The notes beneath the pieces are model-generated. The model had not been told where the DNA came from, searched no databases, and saw only the letters and a list, made by a program, of their open reading frames with translations. A DNA stretch of 64,000 bases from Candidatus Mediterraneibacter stercoripullorum (GTDB lineage Bacteria > Bacillota > Clostridia > Lachnospirales > Lachnospiraceae). The translations under genes and the position numbers were made by a program. Position 1 is the first letter of the stretch. Each line of letters begins with the position of its first letter. Below, in pieces: positions 1-9,417 of this stretch. The DNA is taken from NCBI GenBank assembly GCA_019115765.1, contig DXCZ01000095.1:1-64000 (forward strand), in the 5' to 3' direction.

Positions 1-127
1 ATCAGTGGCGGGTGTCAATCCCCCATCTGATATACGCTCCGCGAGGCTGCGCAGGGATTCGGAGATGTATTATGTCAGCTAAAGCTGACCCGAATCCCGC
101 GCCAAGACTCGCAAGCGAGTCTTGAAT
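1..127 (+). repeat. Interspersed multi-hairpin repeat, copy A (may extend left of the window)
   Basis: 127 bp identical except one base to the reverse complement of 12656-12782. Contains GTCAGCT-AA-AGCTGAC and CAAGACTCGC-AA-GCGAGTCTTG hairpins. Confidence 0.9.
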
Positions 128-410
128 CTGAAGGAACAGGAAGGGATGCTCATTGCACCCTTTGTCCGCCACTCCTACGAGAAAACCACTGACGAATGGT
201 ACACTCTCTTTGCCACTTTTACCGGAACCGTTGAGAACGCGCTTCCACAGATGCTGGGGAACCGCCGTTTTATCCTGACCGGATCAGACCAGGGGAAACG
301 GATCGAAGATCTGGTCTCTGACTGTCTCGACATCTACTCTGCTTCTCCTGTAGACGAGGCCACCCTGTCTGTTGAATGCTATCGGCCTCACCGTAGAAGA
401 ACTGAGCCGG
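128..410 (+). pseudogene. Fragment of an AraC-family regulator (ligand-binding domain region), truncated at both ends
   Basis: Translation IAPFVRHSYEKTTDEWYTLFATFTGTVENALPQMLGNRRFILTG...LSVECYR resembles AraC-type sensor domains from Clostridia. No HTH follows, and the 5' end abuts repeat copy A. Confidence 0.4.
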
Positions 411-420
411 ATGGTATTCT

Positions 421-1548
421 CTACCGCTGCCCCGAATCCGCCAGATATCCGGCGATCTCCTTCATCCGTTCTCCGCATTTTTCGAAGAAATACCGATAAC
501 CTTCACAGAAATAGTTCCGATATCCTCCATCCTCATCCAGAATTGACCTGTGCCGTCTGCACCCTCCCCGACAGAGGCTGTACCAGGAGCATTCCCGGCA
601 TATGCCGGACACATTCCTGGATTCTCTTACAAACTCTGCTCCGATCTTGCTTTCAAAGAAGTCTTTCACCTTATCTGTATTGAAATTTCCAAGACAATAC
701 TTGTCCAGAACATAGAAATCACATGGATATACGCTCCCGTCTGCCTCTGTGACGCACTGGATACTGCATACGCCCCGCTGCTCGCAGGACTCTGGCGGAT
801 AACCCATGAGGATGCCGATATAGTTCTCAAACTGGCGGATAAAAGGCGCCCGTCCTTTCCTCCAGTCCCTGTACCAGAGATCGAAAAGCTCTGTCAGAAA
901 TGCTCCATACAGCTCCGGAGTAAGGGAATACTCCCGCTGTCCCGGTTTCTCTCCAAGTGGATCCAGACAGGCGATATACTGCTGATACATCCAGTCATTC
1001 CGCCGGAACTCCTGGTAAATCTCACGGATATGTTCTGCTGTCTGCCTGGTCACTACAGTAAGAATATTGTACTCCACTCCGTATTCTTCCAGCAGGCGGA
1101 TGGATCCGCGGACCCTCTCATAAGACGCTCCTCCGCCGGTGCCACGCCTGTACCGGTCATGTAGCGCCTGGGTGCCGTCAACTGACACCCCGATCAGGAA
1201 ACCATGATCTCGGAACAGCCGACACCACTCTTCATCCAGGTCATAGCCGTTGGTCTGCAGCGTGTTATGCACACGCACATGATTCCGGTTGAAACGCTCC
1301 TCCAGCTCTACGGCCTTCCGGAAGAAGTCAATTCCCCTCAGAGTCGGTTCTCCCCCCTGGAAGGCAAAGCAAACCTCCCCCTCTGCCTGAAACATGACCT
1401 TTTTCACCAGACGGCGCAGCGTCTCCTCCGACATCATCCCGTATGAGGCAGTCTCCCGGTTCTGTGCCTCATCGCAGTAGAAGCAGTAATCGCAATGCAT
1501 ATTACATAGCCCGGAAGCCGGTTTGATCAGTATATTGCCAAGGGTCAT
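421..1548 (-). CDS. Radical SAM/SPASM protein, anaerobic sulfatase maturase-like
   Basis: CNMHCDYCFYCD (CxxxCxxC) motif, FQGGEPTLRG, C-terminal SPASM cysteines (CSIQC, CRECSWYSLCRGGCRR). ATG at 1548 preceded by GGAGGAG. Confidence 0.85.
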   Translation of the reverse strand: MTLGNILIKPASGLCNMHCDYCFYCDEAQNRETASYGMMSEETLRRLVKKVMFQAEGEVCFAFQGGEPTLRGIDFFRKAVELEERFNRNHVRVHNTLQTNGYDLDEEWCRLFRDHGFLIGVSVDGTQALHDRYRRGTGGGASYERVRGSIRLLEEYGVEYNILTVVTRQTAEHIREIYQEFRRNDWMYQQYIACLDPLGEKPGQREYSLTPELYGAFLTELFDLWYRDWRKGRAPFIRQFENYIGILMGYPPESCEQRGVCSIQCVTEADGSVYPCDFYVLDKYCLGNFNTDKVKDFFESKIGAEFVRESRNVSGICRECSWYSLCRGGCRRHRSILDEDGGYRNYFCEGYRYFFEKCGERMKEIAGYLADSGQR

Positions 1549-1588
1549 GAGCTCTCCTCCTCTCAGGGAATTACGGGGACAGATATTT

Positions 1589-2507
1589 TTATAACGGATT
1601 CGGATCGTCGGCGATCCGCACGACAACCTTCATATAATCCCCGGGGTTTTTCTCGATATCACGTATCGTCTCCGGTGCTTCATCAATAGAGATCACCTTT
1701 GTCAGGATCTGATTCATATCAACTTTTTTCGTGTAGATCAGGTCCAGCGCTTCCTCAAACTCTCCGGCGCTCGTCCTTGCTCCTCTGATATCTATTTCTT
1801 TCTTTGTGATCACATCCGTTGGCAAAGCTGTCTCTGTCTTCGGCCAACCTGTCAGAGTGATGCGCCCGGCATTGGAAACATAATCCAGTGTACTGCGGAC
1901 AGCTGCATTAGCACCGGAGCACTTCATCACCTGATGAGCCATCTCCCCGTCAGTGATCTCGGCGATCCGCGCCACGGCATCTTCGTTTTTAGAATTGATC
2001 ACATACTCAATGCCTATAGACTTTGCAAAATCAAGACGCTCCTGCACCAGATCCAGAAGGATCGCATGTGCTCCATAAGCCTGCGCCACAAGACCGGCCA
2101 CAAGTCCGATGGGGCCTGCACCGATGATCTGCCGGATGTGTGAAATACTCAGCCATTCCTCCGTCCACATGAACTCCGAGCACTTTCAGATCTGTACAGC
2201 AGTTCGTCCGTCCGATGCGGCAAGGATAACAGTGTCCGCAGTAAATATAAGGATCTACCACAACACGGTCTCCGACTCTGATTCCATTCTTGTTATCTTC
2301 GGGGATCGATTCTACTACTCCTGCCAGCTCATGTCCGATCACTCTCGGATAAGTGACAAGCCCGTTTGTCCCGCGGAATGCTCCAATATCACTTCCACAG
2401 ATCCCTGCTGTAACGATCCGGATCAGTGCCTACCCCTCCTTTGGTACCGGTTTCTCCATATCCACACAGGATACATCCCATGGTTTTTCCAGTTTTACTG
2501 CTTTCAT
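1589..2507 (-). pseudogene. Zn-dependent alcohol/polyol dehydrogenase, disrupted (in-frame TAG plus internal out-of-frame deletion)
   Basis: Three pieces in order: MKAVKLEKPWDVSCVDMEKPVPKEG*ALIRIVTAGICGSDIGAFRG, then GHELAGVVES...GMAEYFTHPA, then (other frame) IIGAGPIGLVAGLVAQAYGA. Confidence 0.8.
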
Positions 2508-2582
2508 TTTTTACGCCTCTCTTTATTCATTTTTGATCTTATGTATCAAACCTACTCCATTATAGACAGGAAACCACGCCCC

Positions 2583-2618
2583 TGCAAGACTTTTTCGTAC
2601 CCATGCAAGACTTTTTCG
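2583..2618. promoter_or_regulatory. Tandem 15-bp direct repeat TGCAAGACTTTTTCG with 21-bp period (candidate regulator binding site)
   Basis: Exact copies at 2583-2597 and 2604-2618, in the divergent region between the dehydrogenase pseudogene and the DUF368 gene. Confidence 0.5.
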
Positions 2619-2724
2619 GAATGTCTTGAAAATCCATTCAAATCATAGTATGATGCTAGGGGCAAAATACCTTTTGCTCCAATATATTGTAATTAAATAT
2701 AGAAAAGAAAGGACACTTGAACAT

Positions 2725-3570
2725 ATGAGTGAAAATAAGAAAAGCAGTTTCTCACCCCTGCAGTTTGTCTATCGCATCGTGCAGGGAGCACTGATCGGCC
2801 TGGGCGCGGTACTGCCTGGGATCTCCGGCGGGGTGCTGAGTGTGATCTTCGGCATCTATAAACCTATCATGGAGCTGTTATCCAATCCCTTTAAGAATTT
2901 CAAAAGCCATGTTCCTCCACTGATCCCGGTCTTCATCGGCGGCATCATAGGATTCCTGGGAGTGGCAAATATTCTCTCCTTCTTCCTGGAGAAGTATCCG
3001 GATCAGTCCGTTTGTGTATTCATTGGTCTGATCACCGGGATGCTTCCTTCCCTCTTCCGTGAGGCTGGTGAACAGGGCCGCAGCAAAGGGTCTTTTATCT
3101 CCATGATTGTATGCATGTGTGTGATCTTCGCGCTGCTGATCGGACTGCAGATGTTCTCCATCGAGGTGAAGCCGAACTTTGCATGGTACCTCTTCTGCGG
3201 ATTCTGTCTTGCACTCAGCGTGATCGCACCGGGCATGAGCTTCTCCACACTGCTGATGCCGTTAGGGCTGTATACCCCCTTCGTGGACGGCATCGGACAT
3301 TTTGATCTTGGAATCCTGGTTCCCGGCGGAATCGGCGCCCTTGTCACTGTGATCTGCCTGGCAAAGGCTATCAATGCACTATTTGACAACTACTATTCCA
3401 TCGCCTTCCATGGGATCATTGGTATTGTGATTGCCGCCACTGTAATGATCATACCGGTATCAGGTTTCGCCGCTGTAGGGACCGCCGTAGTAAACATTAT
3501 CTGTATCGCAATCGGTATCGTAGTGGCTCTGGCACTGGATCATTTTAACAGCAAGGTCAAGGTTGAATAG
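2725..3570 (+). CDS. DUF368 family membrane protein (polyprenyl-phosphate translocase-like)
   Basis: Polytopic; GALIGLGAVLPGISGGVLSVIFGIY and VIAPGMSFSTLLMPLGLY match the DUF368 repeat motifs. Confidence 0.8.
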   Translation: MSENKKSSFSPLQFVYRIVQGALIGLGAVLPGISGGVLSVIFGIYKPIMELLSNPFKNFKSHVPPLIPVFIGGIIGFLGVANILSFFLEKYPDQSVCVFIGLITGMLPSLFREAGEQGRSKGSFISMIVCMCVIFALLIGLQMFSIEVKPNFAWYLFCGFCLALSVIAPGMSFSTLLMPLGLYTPFVDGIGHFDLGILVPGGIGALVTVICLAKAINALFDNYYSIAFHGIIGIVIAATVMIIPVSGFAAVGTAVVNIICIAIGIVVALALDHFNSKVKVE

Positions 3571-3662
3571 ACTGGTTAAAAAAGGAAACCACCAGTTCCC
3601 GCAGTAAGCAGGATCTGAGATTTCCTTCCTGAATAATATGATCAATAAGAGACATGTACTGT

Positions 3663-4844
3663 TCAGGCAGCACATGTCTTTTTTATCACCATCGTATACA
3701 TCACCGTCATCAGTACGGCAATGACCAACAGATAGACCGGCAGGAGCGATGCCGAAATATGATTCGCGATCAAACCGAACAGCGGCGGCATCAGACAGGT
3801 CCCTACATATGCGCTGGCCATCTGCACTCCGATCAGTGCCTGGGACCGTTCCGGACCGAAGCAGGCGGGCGTAGAGTGGATGATACAGGGATACACCGGC
3901 GCGCATCCCAGACCGATCATCACCAGTCCTGCCACTGCAGCCATACTGCCAAGCGGAAGCACCAGCACCACAATCCCTGTGATGATCAGAGTCTGGCCCC
4001 CGCGGATCATCTGTCTGTCACTGAAGCGCATAGTCAGGAATCCACTGACAAATCTTCCTGCTGTAATGCCGATGCAGAACAGACTGGCATAGGCAGCGGC
4101 CCTCTCAGCGGATATCCCGTTATGGAGTACCATGTAACTGCTGCCCCAGAGCATGGCCGTCTGCTCGACAGCACAATAGCAGAAGAAGGCAATCATGATC
4201 TCTTTCGCCCCCGGAATAGCGATTATTTCTTTTAAAGTAAGGGCCTTTTCCCGCTTTTCCTGCCCTTCCGGCTGCTTTACTATTCCTTTTTCCTTCTCCA
4301 TTTTCTTCCATATAGGGAGACTGAGAAACAGCGCCGCGCTGAGCACGATCTGCAGCAGAGAAATGTAAAAATATCCCCGGTTCCACGTCATGCCGTTCGT
4401 CAGAGCATATCCCATCACATTAGGGCCGACAATGGTTCCCACACCCCACATGCAATGCAGCCAGCTCATGTCTCTGCTTGTATAGTGCAGCGCCACATAG
4501 TTGTTCAGCGCAGCGTCCACACTTCCGGCTCCAAGTCCGTAGGGGACCGCCCATAAGCAGAGAGCAAAAAACGAATCGCTGATTGAGAATCCAAACAGCG
4601 CCGCAGCTGTCATGGCCACACTTACTGCCGTCACCACGCCTGCTCCCAGCTTCCTCGTGACCCGGTCACTCTGAAGACTTGATATGATCGTACCCAGAGC
4701 GATGATCATGGAGATCACCCCGGCAAAGGATACCGGCACCCCCATTTCACCATACATAGACGGCCAGGCAGAGCCCAGCAGAGCATCCGGAAGTCCCAGA
4801 CTGATAAACGATATGTATATGATGACTAATAAGATCTGTACCAT
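3663..4844 (-). CDS. MFS transporter
   Basis: About 12 hydrophobic segments, ISLGLPDALLGSAWPSMYGEMGVP start. AGGAGG upstream of ATG 4844. Confidence 0.85.
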   Translation of the reverse strand: MVQILLVIIYISFISLGLPDALLGSAWPSMYGEMGVPVSFAGVISMIIALGTIISSLQSDRVTRKLGAGVVTAVSVAMTAAALFGFSISDSFFALCLWAVPYGLGAGSVDAALNNYVALHYTSRDMSWLHCMWGVGTIVGPNVMGYALTNGMTWNRGYFYISLLQIVLSAALFLSLPIWKKMEKEKGIVKQPEGQEKREKALTLKEIIAIPGAKEIMIAFFCYCAVEQTAMLWGSSYMVLHNGISAERAAAYASLFCIGITAGRFVSGFLTMRFSDRQMIRGGQTLIITGIVVLVLPLGSMAAVAGLVMIGLGCAPVYPCIIHSTPACFGPERSQALIGVQMASAYVGTCLMPPLFGLIANHISASLLPVYLLVIAVLMTVMYTMVIKKTCAA

Positions 4845-4994
4845 AAGCATTTCCTCCTGTATTCCTTCGTCGTCCATCCTGAGATGTCAGAGCATATTGT
4901 AAGACATGTCGTCCCTTCTGTCTACCCGTGATTACCTATCCGGCAGTTCTATGCAACTTTATAGCAGTTTTCTGCAATTTTTATACAAATATAC

Positions 4995-5025
4995 TTGACT
5001 GTAAAGTCTCTTTACCCCCTATAAT
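4995..5025 (+). promoter_or_regulatory. MerR-type promoter: TTGACT-19 bp-TATAAT with central dyad GTAAAG-TCT-CTTTAC
   Basis: -35 at 4995-5000, -10 at 5020-5025, spacer counted as 19 nt, dyad at 5001-5015, 30 bp upstream of a MerR-family gene. Confidence 0.75.
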
Positions 5026-5054
5026 GAGTGCAGCAAATGAAGGAGGCGGGAAAT

Positions 5055-6545
5055 ATGACAATAAAAGAAATAGAAAACTTGACCGGCATGACCCGAGCCA
5101 ATATCAGATTTTACGAGACCGAAGGGCTGATCAATCCTTCCAGAAATGCGAACGGATACAGAGATTATACAGAAGAAGATATGGCATCCCTCCAGAGGAT
5201 CCGGCTGCTCCGGACCCTTCATGTGAGTCTGGAGGAGATAAAAGCGCTGGATCAGGGACAGCGCAGTCTTAATGACGCACTCTCCGATCATATCTCCCGC
5301 CTGAAGCGGGAGGAAAAAGACCTGGAACAGTGCCGGAACGTCTGCGAACAGATCTGCAGGGACCATGCGTCATACCAGTCCTTTGACGCCGGGCCCTACC
5401 TGGAACTGCTTGCCACTCCTTCCACCGGGACTGCTGAGCTGAAAGAGGACGCGCTTCCTAAGGTGACCTCTCCCTGGAAAAGACATTTTGCCAGAAATAT
5501 CGATCTTCTGCTCTATACCCTGGCATGGGATGCCTTCCTTTCCCTTGTATTCCGCATCAATATCCACCCGTCGGTGCTCAACACCGGACTGTATGCATTT
5601 ATAGCCGTATCCGGCACCATCGCAGGCGCTCTGCTCATGCTTCTGGCCGAGCCGCTGCTGCTCTCGCTGACCGGGACAACCCCCGGAAAACTGATTTTCG
5701 GCCTCTATGTGACCGCGCCGGACGGCTCAAGGCTGACCCAGAATGAAGCCCGCCGTCGGACCTGGGGCGTCATCCGATGGGGACTGGGATTCTTCATCCC
5801 GGTTTACGGATGGATCCGGCGCTGGAAATCCTACACTGCCTGCAAAAAGGAAGAAACGCTGGAGTGGGAACAGGAATCTGTTCTCGTTTTAAAGAAACGC
5901 AGCACATATCTGTCGGCATCCGCGTACCTCTGTGCCTTAGTCTTGCTTGAGGCGGCTTCCACTCTGGCCTGGCAGGCCGCCGCGATTCCTCCTCACAGAG
6001 GGTCCCTTACCGCTGCGGAGTTCTGTGAGAACTATAACTGGCTGCAGCATTTCTACGGGATCGAAGGCTCCCTGCTGGATGAAAACGGCAGCTGGAAAGA
6101 CCCGGAAGGCGTCTTTATCCTGCACTTTGCAGAACTCCCTGAGCTCCAGTTTGACAGATCCGGAGATCATATTACAGGCGTCCGGTTGGTTACGGATCAC
6201 GAAAATGACGACACCGTCCTTGGCACTAACGAGGACGTCATGGCAGTCGCCGCTGTCGCTTTCATCTGCGCACAGGAGGATTATCAGTTGCTGAAGATCC
6301 CACCTCAGGAAATCTATGATCAGATCACGGAAAATGCCTGGCTGTATGACGATTTTTCCTTTACGGCTGCCGGAGTCACGGTCAGCGCTTCCTTTGATTA
6401 CTCCGGATATGAGTGGTCAGAGAACGGACTGCTGATCCCCGCCTATGGAGAAGACCCATCTTATCATATGGAGTTTTCCATGGAGATCACAGGGGAGGCG
6501 GATACTCTGAAGACAAGTCCGCTGCAGTTCTTTCTGCTGAATTAA
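5055..6545 (+). CDS. MerR-family HTH regulator fused to an RDD membrane domain and C-terminal extracytoplasmic region
   Basis: N-terminal MTIKEIENLTGMTRANIRFYETEGLINPSRNANGYRDY is a MerR HTH; RHFARNIDLLLYTLAWDAFL...TTPGKLIFGLYV is RDD-like. Confidence 0.85.
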   Translation: MTIKEIENLTGMTRANIRFYETEGLINPSRNANGYRDYTEEDMASLQRIRLLRTLHVSLEEIKALDQGQRSLNDALSDHISRLKREEKDLEQCRNVCEQICRDHASYQSFDAGPYLELLATPSTGTAELKEDALPKVTSPWKRHFARNIDLLLYTLAWDAFLSLVFRINIHPSVLNTGLYAFIAVSGTIAGALLMLLAEPLLLSLTGTTPGKLIFGLYVTAPDGSRLTQNEARRRTWGVIRWGLGFFIPVYGWIRRWKSYTACKKEETLEWEQESVLVLKKRSTYLSASAYLCALVLLEAASTLAWQAAAIPPHRGSLTAAEFCENYNWLQHFYGIEGSLLDENGSWKDPEGVFILHFAELPELQFDRSGDHITGVRLVTDHENDDTVLGTNEDVMAVAAVAFICAQEDYQLLKIPPQEIYDQITENAWLYDDFSFTAAGVTVSASFDYSGYEWSENGLLIPAYGEDPSYHMEFSMEITGEADTLKTSPLQFFLLN

Positions 6546-6602
6546 TGCTCTGCCACATAAGAGAACACTGCGTCGCACAAAAAGAGAATACCGACAGAAT
6601 AA

Positions 6603-6652
6603 CCCCTCGGGCGCCTGATCCGAACAAGTATCAGACGCCCGAGGGGCTTTGA
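6603..6652. terminator. Hairpin terminator between convergent genes
   Basis: CCCCTCGGGCG-C-CTGAT ... ATCAG-A-CGCCCGAGGGG followed by CTTT. Confidence 0.7.
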
Positions 6653-6692
6653 TCTCCTTATCATCCGCGCCCGAAGTCTATCAGGCTGCTGT

Positions 6693-8027
<1,335 letters not shown>

Positions 8028-8067
8028 TCAGGCATTTCCGGGCAAAGGAGTTTCCATGATTCATTCA

Positions 8068-8097
8068 CATATAGTTAGTCATTGCTAACTATATGTA
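8068..8097. promoter_or_regulatory. Palindromic operator-like site upstream of eno
   Basis: ACATATAGTTAG-TCATTG-CTAACTATATGT, 12-bp perfect arms. Confidence 0.6.
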
Positions 8098-8301
8098 TCT
8101 TAACAAAATCATGGATTTAAAACAAGGGGTTTATTGAGATTGATTATCATTTAATGTTAATCAGTGCTTATTATCGATATTATTATCTCCGATATCATCT
8201 ATAATATACCGAAAATCGGCACTTTTTTATTCTCATAATCCATATTTCGTCCTTATATCCACTACAATATCGTCTGCTCTTCTGCACTGGCCCTGATCGG
8301 C

Positions 8302-8658
8302 GTGTTTCTTAAGCCATCCGGCAGTATCTGCTCGCCTGTCGACGGAGTGACTCTGACAGGTATCGGTTATATTGACGGATATCTCCATATCCAGGTTTGT
8401 TATAAAGATATTTTAAAGACGGATAACCACGGAACGATTGCTCTGATAAGCAAAGAAACCGGCGAGACGATCAGTGACGATGGTTCTGTCGCATTTTTTG
8501 ATAACACAGGAGAAAACAGCTATGAAGATTATATCTTCACCGAAATTCCTGCTGAAACACTTGGTGAATATGATCTGTACGGGGAATTCATTACTTCATC
8601 TGGTCCAATAGAGGGAACTTGGAGCGTAACTTTTCCACTGGAAAATATGGATAACTGA
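8302..8658 (+). CDS. Uncharacterised protein, probably a C-terminal fragment of a longer gene
   Basis: Frame open from about 8239; YIDGYLHIQVCYKDILKTDNHGTIALISKETGE resembles the C-terminal domain of larger secreted/anti-sigma-like proteins. No good start or RBS. Confidence 0.35.
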   Translation: MFLKPSGSICSPVDGVTLTGIGYIDGYLHIQVCYKDILKTDNHGTIALISKETGETISDDGSVAFFDNTGENSYEDYIFTEIPAETLGEYDLYGEFITSSGPIEGTWSVTFPLENMDN

Positions 8659-8670
8659 AACGTTATACAA

Positions 8671-8728
8671 CAGAGTATGCAGTCGGGTCTCAGCTTCTGT
8701 TCTGATCCAGACTGCGCACTCTGTTTTT
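8671..8728 (+). terminator. Probable intrinsic terminator
   Basis: CAGAGTATGCAGTC ... GACTGCGCACTCTG followed by TTTTT. Confidence 0.6.
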
Positions 8729-8731
8729 CCA

Positions 8732-8790
8732 ATTATGTCAGCTAAAGCTGACCCGAATCCCGCGCCAAGACTCGTGAGCGAGTCTTGAAT
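8732..8790 (+). repeat. Interspersed repeat, truncated copy C (3' 59 bp)
   Basis: Matches the last 59 bp of copy A with 2 substitutions, both in the final hairpin loop region. Confidence 0.9.
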
Positions 8791-8799
8791 TTACACAGG

Positions 8800-9390
8800 T
8801 CATCCCTTCCGCTTCCGGCCTGCCTTCTTCTTCCTTACGCTGTACCCGAAGGTGCCAAGCTTCTTCCCCAGCCCCAGATACTCCCCGTGGGAGTAAGCCA
8901 GAAGCCCGGTCCGGTTCAGCTCAAACTTGCCTTTTTCATCCATATAAGAATCATCCACCTGTACTGCTGTCACCTCGGCAAGGAACATATGATGACTGCC
9001 CAGCTTCTCGGTCTTCACTACCCGGCACTCGATATTCACCGGAGCCTCTTCAATAGCCGGAGCGTATTTCAGTGTCTCCGCCTTCTTCCTGGTCAGACGG
9101 CACTCCTTCCACTTGTCCACATCTCTGCCGGATCGCACTCCGCAGAAGTCCGTTGCCTGGGCAAGCTTCTCTGTCGTCAGATTGATCACAAATTCTCCCG
9201 TCTCCTCAATCATATGATAAGAATAACGCTCCGGACGCACGGATATATATGCCATAGGCGGGTTGGTACACACCGTTCCCGTCCATGCAATAGTAAGAAT
9301 ATTGCTGTTTCCGTCTTTATCTCCCACGCTGACCATAACAGCCGGGAGCGGGTACAGCATATTCCCCGGTTTCCATGTCTGTTTTGCCAT
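8800..9390 (-). CDS. Flavin reductase-like (FMN-binding) family protein
   Basis: NILTIAWTGTVCTNPPMAYISVRPERYSYHMIEETGEFVINL. Confidence 0.85.
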   Translation of the reverse strand: MAKQTWKPGNMLYPLPAVMVSVGDKDGNSNILTIAWTGTVCTNPPMAYISVRPERYSYHMIEETGEFVINLTTEKLAQATDFCGVRSGRDVDKWKECRLTRKKAETLKYAPAIEEAPVNIECRVVKTEKLGSHHMFLAEVTAVQVDDSYMDEKGKFELNRTGLLAYSHGEYLGLGKKLGTFGYSVRKKKAGRKRKG

Positions 9391-9417
9391 AAATTTCTGA
9401 TTCTCCTTTAAATCGTC

